Assembly: GCA_900770845.1 (NCBI GenBank)
Contig: CAAGLS010000089.1
Location: 1-27,044, forward strand
Length of the DNA: 27,044 nucleotides
DNA from: an uncultured Prevotella sp.
GTDB taxonomy: Bacteria > Bacteroidota > Bacteroidia > Bacteroidales > Bacteroidaceae
Direction of reading: 5' to 3'
Shown: positions 7,892 through 15,079 of the stretch, piece by piece
Numbering within the stretch: position 1 is the first letter of the stretch
How the letters are laid out: every line of letters starts with the position of its first letter
Program-made: the position numbers and the translations under genes
Notes under the pieces: model-generated
Told to the model about the DNA's origin: nothing
Seen by the model: the letters and a program-made list of their open reading frames with translations, nothing else
The model's database searches: none

Positions 7892-8084
7892 ATAAAAAAA
7901 TATCAGAGAGACACTGATTTTACATCTAATTAAGCGAATTAACCGAATTGAATATTATCAACTGCAAAGATACAGACTTTCGGCCAAACGGCAAAATTGC
8001 AGCGAAAGATTTAAGATTACTCAACGATAGATTGCCCATCCATAACCATACAGCGAATTGTAGACTTCATGGGTTGTTGCCAAA

Positions 8085-8159
8085 TGTCAGCAAGTTGGTC
8101 GGAAAATGTCGACGAGTTGGTCGGCAATTGTCAGCAAGTTGGTCGGCAATTGTCAGCAA
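8085..8159 (+). repeat. 22-bp tandem repeat, three full copies plus a part
   Basis: The unit is TGTCAGCAAGTTGGTCGGCAAT. Copies lie at 8085-8106, 8107-8128 and 8129-8150, with a broken fourth from 8151. Copies differ by a few substitutions (GGAAAA in the first, GACGAG in the second). The array is contiguous, without spacers. An open frame of 100 codons crosses it (7948-8250), but its amino-acid content looks arbitrary, so I do not call a gene. Confidence 0.85.
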
Positions 8160-8165
8160 CCGGGG

Positions 8166-8215
8166 CATTCGAGCAATGCTGAAATACTGCCATTCGAGCA
8201 ATGCTGAAATACTGG
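8166..8215 (+). repeat. 25-bp direct repeat, two copies
   Basis: CATTCGAGCAATGCTGAAAT plus ACTGC/G is repeated at 8166-8190 and 8191-8215 with only the last base different. It follows directly on the 22-bp array. Confidence 0.85.
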
Positions 8216-8250
8216 CTGACACGCCAAATCCGATGATTTATATTTTATGA

Positions 8251-8429
8251 TTATCCGCAATCATCCAACCTAAGCTCCAGCAACCGTAGGATTGGGAACC
8301 GTACTCGAATGCAGGGGCTGTGCCTTGTGCCGGTCCTAAAGAAACGACCCAACCCCTTTTGAAAGCGGTCGAACATGATTTTAGGGCCGGCACGAGGCAC
8401 GGCCCCTGCGGTTGGCTCTTTGCGGATAA
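8251..8429 (+). repeat. Large nested palindrome, MITE-like or structured RNA
   Basis: The outer arms 8251-8270 and 8410-8429 pair over 10 and 6 bp around a symmetric 4-base mismatch (TTATCCGCAA...CCAACC). Inner arms 8311-8340 and 8380-8409 pair over 30 positions, with three mismatches that are all G-U in plus-strand RNA. The apical loop holds a third stem, CGACC / GGTCG (8345-8349 with 8367-8371). The left side carries a 40-base asymmetric bulge (8271-8310). It encodes no protein that I can recognise. The terminal arms would suit a small non-autonomous mobile element, but no target-site duplication is evident. Confidence 0.7.
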
Positions 8430-8480
8430 CCATTTTTATAACCAGAACCAAGAAAACCCTGCCATGCCTTTTTTATATCC

Positions 8481-8561
8481 GCTACCCGGGAGGTCCGCAC
8501 TCTTAGGAGGCCCGCTGCCCGGGAGGTCCGCTGCCCGGGAGGTCCGCTGCCCTCAGCGGAC
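8481..8561 (+). repeat. 16-bp GC-rich tandem repeat
   Basis: The unit is GCTGCCCGGGAGGTCC, clearest at 8514-8529 and 8530-8545, degenerate at 8481-8496 and 8497-8513, with a last altered unit GCTGCCCTCAGCGGAC at 8546-8561. The last unit completes a hairpin GTCCGCTG-CCCT-CAGCGGAC. Confidence 0.75.
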
Positions 8562-8763
8562 ACACAACCTGAAGTAAGTTCTGTATGTTTGTTAGTTTGT
8601 AAGTTTTGTAGAGACAAGAGAATGCGCAAGCCTATTTTCAAGGTTTTTCTTGCTGTGATGCAAGGGTTTTACTGGTTTTTGTCTCAATAGAGCAAAGCCC
8701 AATATCTTTTGTTTAGGAGTAAAATTCGCTGTATAGTGTCCGCTGAGGGCAGCGGACCTCCCG
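8536..8763. repeat. 28-nt perfect inverted repeat flanking most of copy B
   Basis: The 28 bases at 8536-8563 recur as an exact reverse complement at 8736-8763. Each arm contains the hairpin GTCCGCTG / CAGCGGAC. The right arm sits inside copy B of the intergenic repeat and has no counterpart at that place in copy A, so it appears to be an insertion. Confidence 0.8.
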
Positions 8764-8815
8764 CAGCCCTTGTATCGCAGCAAGAGTTTTATAGGCTTTT
8801 GTTACAATAGAACAA
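8594..8815 (+). repeat. Structured intergenic repeat, copy B
   Basis: Shares with copy A (3989-4265) the blocks AGTTTGTAAGTTTTGTAG (8594-8611), the 23-base GGTTTTTCTTGC...GCAAG block (8642-8664), GTTTTACTGGTTTTTGTC and TTAGGAGTAAAATTCGCTG (8713-8731), but in place of the central hairpin of A it has other sequence. The 16-nt arms 8649-8664 and 8769-8784 pair, with both mismatches G-U in plus-strand RNA. A second half-copy, CAAGAGTTTTATAGGCTTTTG, follows at about 8781-8801. It ends close to the terminator of the small lipoprotein gene. Confidence 0.7.
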
Positions 8816-8820
8816 CCGCA

Positions 8821-8860
8821 AAAAAGCTCCCGGCCTTACCAATCCCGGCCAGGAGCTTTT
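8821..8860 (-). terminator. Operon 2 terminator
   Basis: On the minus strand AAAAGCTCC-T-GGCC pairs with GGCC-G-GGAGCTTTT, ending in a T-run. It lies 20 bases after the stop of the last gene of operon 2. Confidence 0.88.
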
Positions 8861-8880
8861 GAATATGTTTGGAAAGAAGT

Positions 8881-9714
8881 CTAATTTCGCCAAGGACAGC
8901 CATCCACCCAGTCGAAGACGATGGAACCCGTGTAGGCGGGGGTCATGTTGGAAGTCTCACCCGCAAGGAGGTTGACCGTCACCACACTTCCCTCAACACT
9001 GACGTTGCAATAATTGGGGTAGTTGGCTGCGTCGTAATAGAGGAAGTAGGGAATCACGGCGTTGCTCTCGTCGATGATGTAATTGCCGTCGTCCATGGTG
9101 ACGGTGCCATTCTCCAGCCTGAACTGGATGCTGCCGCCTGTGGGCAGGTCGGTCTCGCCAGCCTGGCGGAACAGGCTGTAGAATGGGGTCACCCAACGAT
9201 AGATGGTTGTTCCCACGGCTTGCTGCACCGCAACGGTGCCATTGATGCCGAAGAGGATGTTGTCGGTGAAGGTGCCGGAGCCGGCGTCCTCCCACTGATA
9301 GTCGCGCAAGACAGACAAGGTGAGCGAGTCGGCGCCGTAGACGGTGGCCGCGTCAGACTTCACGGAGAAAGTCACCGACTCGGTCTCGCCCAACTCCATA
9401 CTGAAAGGCACCATGACGGTCTTGGTCTTCTCGCCGGCGGCGAAGCTCACCGAGGCGGGAGCCTCAAAGACCTTGTTGTCGCACGACAGGGCCACCGTGC
9501 CGGCCGACGTGGTGTCGGTGCGACCCACTACGAGGCTGAGCGCCTGGTTGGCGTCGGGGAGGAAGGTGAGCGAAGTCTTGGGCGAATAGAGATAATAACC
9601 GGGGTCGGGGTCGCCGACAGAATAGTCCTCATCGCCGGCGTCGCAAGCGACGAGCGCCATCACGCTCAGCAGCGCCAAGGCTGCCATACTCATTTTCTGG
9701 AATATCTTGTTCAT
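8881..9714 (-). CDS. Small beta-sandwich lipoprotein of operon 2
   Basis: A protein of 277 residues starting MNKIFQKMSMAALALLSVMA with lipobox LVAC (Cys24). The Cys is followed by DAGDEDY, an acidic stretch of the type that marks surface-exposed lipoproteins in Bacteroidetes. Residues about 40-135 (SLTFLPDANQALSLVV..., then FAAGEKTKTVMVPF and ESVTFSVKSD) have the look of a Calx-beta or BACON-like sandwich repeat. The remainder (FGINGTVAVQQAVGTTIYRW) is beta-rich and unrecognised. It is the third gene of operon 2, 64 bases after the SusD-like gene. Its position is that of the accessory surface binding proteins in Sus-type loci, so substrate binding is the natural guess. No catalytic motif is seen. 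Confidence 0.85.
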   Translation of the reverse strand: MNKIFQKMSMAALALLSVMALVACDAGDEDYSVGDPDPGYYLYSPKTSLTFLPDANQALSLVVGRTDTTSAGTVALSCDNKVFEAPASVSFAAGEKTKTVMVPFSMELGETESVTFSVKSDAATVYGADSLTLSVLRDYQWEDAGSGTFTDNILFGINGTVAVQQAVGTTIYRWVTPFYSLFRQAGETDLPTGGSIQFRLENGTVTMDDGNYIIDESNAVIPYFLYYDAANYPNYCNVSVEGSVVTVNLLAGETSNMTPAYTGSIVFDWVDGCPWRN

Positions 9715-9778
9715 AGCTGTTGCTTTTTGTTACGTAATGTGGAGTGCCCGCTCCGGCGTGCGGAGCGGGCCGCCGCCG

Positions 9779-11377
9779 TCAATTCTCATCGGCCACAGGA
9801 GTCGGGTGCGTGGGCACGGGGTTGTTGTCCGATTCGGAAATCTTGGCGTTATACTGTATCTCGTTGTAGGGGATACGCCAGATGAGGGCGTTGTCACCGG
9901 CGGGGATGTTGTAGCAGGTGTTGGTCTCGAAGCCTCCACCACGACGGTCGAAGGCCTTGTTCAGGCGGATATAGTCGAACCATGTGATGCCCTCGCCCCA
10001 GAACTCCACGCGGCGCTGCTGGAACACGGCCTCCTGCACGGCGGCTCCTGTGGAGGCGGTGCTGTTGAATGACGGGTCGCGATAGGTGCGCACGAAGTTG
10101 ACCAACGTCTGGTTGCCCTGCGAGGGATTGCCGGCCATGGCCTGCGCCTCGGCGAGGATGTAGTACATCTCCTCTATACGGATGAGGGGGATGTCGTTGG
10201 CATTGGTGGCCGTACCCACCGCCCCATTGTAGGGGGCGAACTTCACCTGCGTGTAGGCCATGGCCTGATGCTCGTCGAGATAGGCCTGCTGGGTCTCGGT
10301 GAGTCCGGCCGACTGGGCGTTCTCGTCGCAGAACCAGGTCTTGCGGCGGTCGGTGGCGGGTATGCTGTTGTAGAGCTTCTTGTTGATGCGTCGCCAGGTT
10401 CCCTGGTCGCCGCTTCCCGCGGTGGCGTAGCCATAGCAGAGCGACCCCATGTGGGAGGGCCAGTTCACGATGGCCGACTTCACAACGTCGTCGGTCTCCT
10501 CTATCTTGATGCCCCAAAGCCAGTCGGGCTCACTCAGGGAGTTGAACGACGGCACGCCGGTCTCGCTGAGCGACTTGGGCGTGCAACCGCTGTTTTGGAT
10601 CGCATACTGAGCGTCGGCGGCGGCCTCGCTCCAGCGGTTCATCACGAGATAGACACGGGCGCGGATGGCGTGGGCCACACTGCTGTTGGCATATCGCTTG
10701 TCGGCCCGCTTCATTCCACTGGCGTCGAACAGGGCGATGGCTCGGTCGAGGTCGGAGAGAATCTGGGCGTAGGTCTGGGCCACAGTGCCGCGGGCGCAAC
10801 CGTTCTTGCGCGCATCCTCCATGTTCTTCTCCGTGATGATGGGCACGCCTGCGGCCGTCGTCGGATCCACTTGGCTGTAGGTCTTCTGATAAATCTGGAT
10901 CAGATTGAAGTAGTCGAAGGCGCGGACAGTCAACGCTTGGGCCATGTAATACTGCGACTGGGCGTCGGTGGCGGCGGAATCCACAGAGGCGAGAACATTG
11001 TTGGCGGTGCGGATCTGATTGTAGAGGGTGCCCCAGATCTCGCGGTTGTTGCCGTAGGTGTAGTCGATGTTGTCGTAAGTGACCGAGAAGCCGAACCAGT
11101 TGTAGCCCACGTTGTTGCTCACCATGTCGACGCCGCGGCATTCCAGGTGGAGCATGATGGTGGGGAAGCCGAAGTCGGAATGGGCAGCGCGGATGGCCTC
11201 ATACTGCGAGAAGGCGGCCGCGACGGCATTGACGCTGGCTTCCAGACGGCTGGGGTTGTTCTCCACGGCCTCCGATTTCTCATCGCTGGTGAGTGTGTTT
11301 CCTAACGGTTCTGTGTCGAGACACCCCGCCAAGAGGAGGGGAATCACAGACAGCAGGATATATTTGGATATTCTCAT
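9779..11377 (-). CDS. SusD/RagB-family nutrient-binding lipoprotein, operon 2
   Basis: A surface lipoprotein of 532 residues that should cap the SusC-like barrel encoded just upstream and present substrate to it. It starts MRISKYILLSVIPLLLAGC (lipobox Cys19), then LDTEPLG, as in many SusD proteins. The family features are helical TPR-like segments (AQALTVRAFDYFNLIQIYQK, AVAHAIRARVYLVMNRWSEA) and the C-terminal block LIRIEEMYYILAEAQAM, RRVEFWGEGITWFDYIRLN and IWRIPYNEIQYN. ATG 11377 is chosen over the open frame to 11470 because it begins the signal peptide and lies 41 bases after the SusC stop. The substrate cannot be read from the sequence. Confidence 0.95.
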   Translation of the reverse strand: MRISKYILLSVIPLLLAGCLDTEPLGNTLTSDEKSEAVENNPSRLEASVNAVAAAFSQYEAIRAAHSDFGFPTIMLHLECRGVDMVSNNVGYNWFGFSVTYDNIDYTYGNNREIWGTLYNQIRTANNVLASVDSAATDAQSQYYMAQALTVRAFDYFNLIQIYQKTYSQVDPTTAAGVPIITEKNMEDARKNGCARGTVAQTYAQILSDLDRAIALFDASGMKRADKRYANSSVAHAIRARVYLVMNRWSEAAADAQYAIQNSGCTPKSLSETGVPSFNSLSEPDWLWGIKIEETDDVVKSAIVNWPSHMGSLCYGYATAGSGDQGTWRRINKKLYNSIPATDRRKTWFCDENAQSAGLTETQQAYLDEHQAMAYTQVKFAPYNGAVGTATNANDIPLIRIEEMYYILAEAQAMAGNPSQGNQTLVNFVRTYRDPSFNSTASTGAAVQEAVFQQRRVEFWGEGITWFDYIRLNKAFDRRGGGFETNTCYNIPAGDNALIWRIPYNEIQYNAKISESDNNPVPTHPTPVADEN

Positions 11378-11418
11378 AATGCATTCTGTTTTTTTAATGG
11401 TGAAACACTGTTGGCAAC

Positions 11419-14400
11419 TTAGAACACAATCTTGATTCCGCCGGAGATGGTGCGGCGTGCTGCATACCACGCGGTGGACACATAGATGCGGCCGATGCGG
11501 GGATCAAGACCCTGACGGGCGGAGAAGAGCCAGAGGTTCTCGGCCGAGCCGAACACGCGGATGCTCTGCAGGCCAATGTGGCGGGTGAGGGTCTTGGGCA
11601 GCGTGTAGCCCAACGTGATGTTGTCGATGGAGAAGTAGTCGGAACTCTTCAACCAGCGGTCGGAGGCGCTGTTGGCATACTGGTCGCTCACGTCCACACG
11701 GGGCACGTCGGTGTAGCGGTTCTGGGGAGTCCAGGCCTTGAGGATGTCCTGGTGCCAGTTCTGTCCCACTTGGAATGAGGTGCCGCCCGAGGCCATGAGG
11801 TCCTGGTAGCCCTGGTCGTAGATTCGGCCGCCGAGCTGGAAGCTGGTCTGGAGGCTGAAGTCGAAGCCCTTCCAATACACCTGTGTGCCGAGGCCGCCAT
11901 AGAAGTCGGGCTGTATGTCGCCGGTCTTCTTGCGGTTGTAGGTGTAGGCGTTGTTGTAGTCGGTGGTCGACTCCTCTGTGTAGTTGCCGTTGGCGTCGGT
12001 CACGGGTTTGCCGTTGGCATCCACCTTCACACCCGTGTAGAGAGCCAGACCCGTCTCGGGATCCACGCCCTCATAGTGGGGAAGATAGAGCTGATAGAGC
12101 GGGTCGCCCTCCTTGAGGATGCGGTAGCCCGTGACATACTGCCCATTGGCATAGTCGGGCGACATCTTGTGCACCTTGCTGGTCTGGAACGTCCCGTTGA
12201 AGGAGACCGTCCAGGTGAAGTCCGGTTTCTTGAAGATGTCGTAGTTCACGTCAAACTCGAAGCCGTAGTTGTGGATCGTTCCCACGTTGACGGGTATGGA
12301 GGTGTAGCCGTTCGTCATGGCCACGTTCTTGAAGTCGAGCAGGTTGCTCGTGGAGCGGAAGTAGTAGTCCAAGGCTCCATTCAGACGGCCGTCGAAGAAG
12401 GCGTAGTCCACACCCAAGTCGAAGGCGTTTGTCTTCTCCCACTTCAGGTCGGGATTGCCCTTATACACCAACACACCGTCGGAGAACACGCCGTTGGCGC
12501 CCGTGAGGCTGTACTGGTCGGCGTAGGCATAGAGGGTGTGGTAGGAGGGCGCGGCGTCGAGCGTGGAGGCCAGGTGGTTGTCGTTGCCCGTCTGGCCGAA
12601 CGAGCCGCGCACCTTCAACTGGTTGAGCCAGCCAGCGTCGGCGAGCCAGCTTTCCTTCTTCATGTCCCATCCGAGGCCGAAGTTGTAGAAGTCGCCCCAG
12701 CGGTTGTCGGAGGCGAAGGCCGAGGTACCGTCGCGGCGGTAGCCCACGTTGAAGAAGAAGCGCTGGTCGTAGTTGTAGTTGCCGGTGAAGAAGAAGCCCG
12801 CCGTGCGGTATTCGTCCACCGTGCCGCCACCCGTGCGCTGGTCGATGACGTTGCCCACGGTGTAGTCGCTCTCGCGGTACTTGTTCTGTCCCTGGGCATA
12901 GAAGTCGTCCATCTTGAGCCGGTAGCCCTCAAAACCTGCGGTCGCGCTGACATTGTGCTTGCCGAAGGCGTTGATGTAGTTGAGCAGGTACTGGTGGGTG
13001 AAGGCCGTGGTGCGGATCTGCTCCGAGAGGTTGGCGCCGCCATAGCTCGACGACTGGCCGTAGAGGCTCGACGAGCTGTTGTGGAAGATGGTGTTGTCGG
13101 AATTGAGGCCGAAGCGTGCGGTCACCGTGAAGCCGTGGGTGAGGTCGAGCTTGGCGAACCAGTTGCCGTTGAGGATGTCGCTGTTGTACTCACGGAAGTT
13201 GTAGAGCAGGTCGCCCTTGGGGTTGGCCATCGACATCCAGTTGCGGGTGAGGTTGGTGGAGAGGCCGTCGCCGTAGTCATAGATCTTCTCGCCGGTGGAG
13301 CCATCGTGCATGATGTTGCCTTGGGCGTCGCGCACATACATCGGATAGATGGGCGCGATGAAGTTGGCCATGTAGAAGGCGTTGCCCGAGGAGGCGGAGT
13401 ACTCGCTGGTCTGCTCGCTCGGGTAGAGCGAGTTGGAGTGGGTGAAGCCGATGTTGGCGCCCACTGTGAGCCAGTTGTTGGCCTTGTACTCGGCGTTCAG
13501 TCGCGTGTTGAGGCGCTTGAAGCCGGATCCCTCGATGATTCCCTGGTCGTTGAGGTAGCCGAAGCTGCCGAAGTAGCTGAAGCGGTCGTCGGCGCCGGAT
13601 ATGCTCACGTTGTACTCTTGGCGGAGCTTGGTGTCGAAAGTCTGGTCCTCCCAGTCGTCGGGCATATAGAAATAGGTGCCGTCGCTGTAGCCCAACGTGG
13701 CGTTGGGATTGAGCTTGCCGTTGGTGCCGATGAGGTATTCACCCGTGGGCACGGTCCAGATGCGGTAGCCCGAGGCGGTCTGCACCCGGTTGTTGGCCAG
13801 CACGTGGGAGGCGGAGGCGGAGCGTCCGGCGTTGTAGAAATAGCTGTTGTAGTAGGCCTGGTAAAGCGTCTCGTAGTAGGTGCCTGTGTTGCCCAACACC
13901 TTGTAGTTGGGCAGCTCTCGCGACACGGCGCCCCACTTGGCGTCCACCGTGATGGTGGCCTTGCCCTTCTGGCCCTTCTTTGTGGTGACCATCACCACGC
14001 CGTTGGCGCCACGTGAGCCATAGAGCGACGTGGAGACGGCGTCCTTGAGCACGTTGATGCTCTCGATGTCCTCCGAGTTGATGCTCGACAGGTCGCCGTC
14101 GAAGGGCACTCCGTCGACAACATAGAGCGGTTCGTTGTAGCCGTTGATGGAGCTTACGCCACGGATGCGGATGGTGGCGGAGGTGCCGGGCTGTCCGTTG
14201 GTCTGTAGGGTCTGCACACCCGAAGCCGTACCCACAAGTGCGTTGGAAATGTTGCTGATTTGCCGGTTCTCGATCTTGTCCGACTTGATTTGTGACGCAG
14301 CTCCGGTGTAGGCGGACTTCTTGGCCGTGCCGTATGCCACGACCATCACCTCGTCGAGCTCGTTGTTGAGGCTGCGCAGCTGAATCCTCATGTTGGACTG

Positions 14401-14649
14401 GGCGCGCAGGGTCTGCGGCTCCATGCCGATGTAAGAAATTTCCAGCTTGGAATTTTGATTAGGAACTGTCAGCGAGAACTCTCCATCGGTATTGGTCACA
14501 GTGCCAGTGTTGGTGCCGGCCACCTTGATGGAAGCGCCAATGACGGGTTCTCCCTGATCGTCGGTCACCTTTCCGGTCACCTTGGTCTGGGCCATCGCCA
14601 TCACGCTGACGAAGAATAGCCCTAACAAGAAAATAATTCGTTTACCCAT
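11419..14649 (-). CDS. SusC/RagA-family TonB-dependent outer-membrane transporter, operon 2
   Basis: A 22-strand barrel transporter of 1076 residues. It has a signal peptide (MGKRIIFLLGLFFVSVMAMA), a carboxypeptidase-D-regulatory-like domain (about 22-95, VTGKVTDDQGEPVIGASIKV), a TonB-box-like DEVMVVAYG (99-107), and a plug domain with IRIRGVSSINGYNEPLYVVD and DIESINVLKDAVSTSLYGS, the SusC-family signatures. The barrel ends with the aromatic terminus GGIKIVF. There is no N-terminal STN signalling domain and no sigma or anti-sigma gene next to it. It is first in operon 2, paired with the SusD-like gene 41 bases downstream, as is usual. Sequence differs clearly from the operon 1 receptor, so this is not a recent duplicate. 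Confidence 0.96.
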   Translation of the reverse strand: MGKRIIFLLGLFFVSVMAMAQTKVTGKVTDDQGEPVIGASIKVAGTNTGTVTNTDGEFSLTVPNQNSKLEISYIGMEPQTLRAQSNMRIQLRSLNNELDEVMVVAYGTAKKSAYTGAASQIKSDKIENRQISNISNALVGTASGVQTLQTNGQPGTSATIRIRGVSSINGYNEPLYVVDGVPFDGDLSSINSEDIESINVLKDAVSTSLYGSRGANGVVMVTTKKGQKGKATITVDAKWGAVSRELPNYKVLGNTGTYYETLYQAYYNSYFYNAGRSASASHVLANNRVQTASGYRIWTVPTGEYLIGTNGKLNPNATLGYSDGTYFYMPDDWEDQTFDTKLRQEYNVSISGADDRFSYFGSFGYLNDQGIIEGSGFKRLNTRLNAEYKANNWLTVGANIGFTHSNSLYPSEQTSEYSASSGNAFYMANFIAPIYPMYVRDAQGNIMHDGSTGEKIYDYGDGLSTNLTRNWMSMANPKGDLLYNFREYNSDILNGNWFAKLDLTHGFTVTARFGLNSDNTIFHNSSSSLYGQSSSYGGANLSEQIRTTAFTHQYLLNYINAFGKHNVSATAGFEGYRLKMDDFYAQGQNKYRESDYTVGNVIDQRTGGGTVDEYRTAGFFFTGNYNYDQRFFFNVGYRRDGTSAFASDNRWGDFYNFGLGWDMKKESWLADAGWLNQLKVRGSFGQTGNDNHLASTLDAAPSYHTLYAYADQYSLTGANGVFSDGVLVYKGNPDLKWEKTNAFDLGVDYAFFDGRLNGALDYYFRSTSNLLDFKNVAMTNGYTSIPVNVGTIHNYGFEFDVNYDIFKKPDFTWTVSFNGTFQTSKVHKMSPDYANGQYVTGYRILKEGDPLYQLYLPHYEGVDPETGLALYTGVKVDANGKPVTDANGNYTEESTTDYNNAYTYNRKKTGDIQPDFYGGLGTQVYWKGFDFSLQTSFQLGGRIYDQGYQDLMASGGTSFQVGQNWHQDILKAWTPQNRYTDVPRVDVSDQYANSASDRWLKSSDYFSIDNITLGYTLPKTLTRHIGLQSIRVFGSAENLWLFSARQGLDPRIGRIYVSTAWYAARRTISGGIKIVF

Positions 14650-14890
14650 AAACGATCTCCCTCAAAAAAAGATTAGTAAGTAAGTTGATAATTAAACAAT
14701 CACGTAGTGATAAAAATAAAGAAGGACATACACGCATGTCGGGATCATAGGCTATGCAGCTCTCCTATCAAGCATTCAAATAGGCAGGTGGCTGCGCAAG
14801 TGGGCAATCAATCTGTTTGCCCCAATCCATCAAATTTTCCACTTTGAAAGGTGGGTTTCCTTTATGGCTTCATCGTGTGAAGCCCGAGTG
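14650..14890 (-). promoter_or_regulatory. Long 5' leader of operon 2
   Basis: From the predicted start near 14890 to ATG 14649 lies about 240 nt with no coding frame. The transcript would begin almost at once with a hairpin GGCTTCA / TGAAGCC (14866-14872 with 14878-14884) and contains further short stems (GGGCAA / TTGCCC, ATCAC / GTGAT). No known riboswitch core (B12 box, TPP, SAM) was recognised. Confidence 0.4.
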
Positions 14891-14897
14891 TTGTTTG

Positions 14898-14927
14898 CAA
14901 ATGTAAACAATAATATTTAAAATCCAA
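14898..14927 (-). promoter_or_regulatory. Predicted operon 2 promoter
   Basis: On the minus strand TACATTTG (14898-14905) matches the -7 consensus TAnnTTTG, and a TTG inside TTTTTGG (14924-14930) lies 19 bases upstream, matching the -33 spacing. It lies after the operon 1 terminator, so operon 2 has its own start. Confidence 0.65.
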
Positions 14928-15000
14928 AAATAAAAGTGGGATTTTTTTAAATTATTCAGCAAAACTGCAATTTTATAGGTAAAAAAGGTAAATGAAACAG

Positions 15001-15043
15001 CAAAAAATAAAAAGAGGACGCGACCTAAACACAGGCCACGTCC
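15001..15043 (-). terminator. Operon 1 terminator
   Basis: On the minus strand GGACGTGGCCT pairs with AGGTCGCGTCC (11 bp with two G-T pairs; plus-strand 15016-15026 and 15033-15043) and is followed by TCTTTTTATTTTTTG. It begins 37 bases after the M6 protease stop and divides operons 1 and 2. Confidence 0.92.
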
Positions 15044-15079
15044 CCCGAAGATATAGAATCATTTAGAGAGAGAACTCTT

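Noticed and set aside
8085..8215. CRISPR array
   Set aside because: Repeats are contiguous, without unique spacers, and no cas gene is near.
7948..8250. A 100-codon frame across the tandem repeats
   Set aside because: It contains the 22-bp and 25-bp repeats, has no recognisable domain, and 22 and 25 bp units shift the frame between copies.
12076..14016. A 646-codon open frame on the plus strand
   Set aside because: It is antisense to the operon 2 SusC-like gene with the same arbitrary composition; no start signal or homology.
14650..14890. Cobalamin or TPP riboswitch before the operon 2 SusC-like gene
   Set aside because: The leader has GCCACCTGC but not the B12 box, and no other core elements of either riboswitch.
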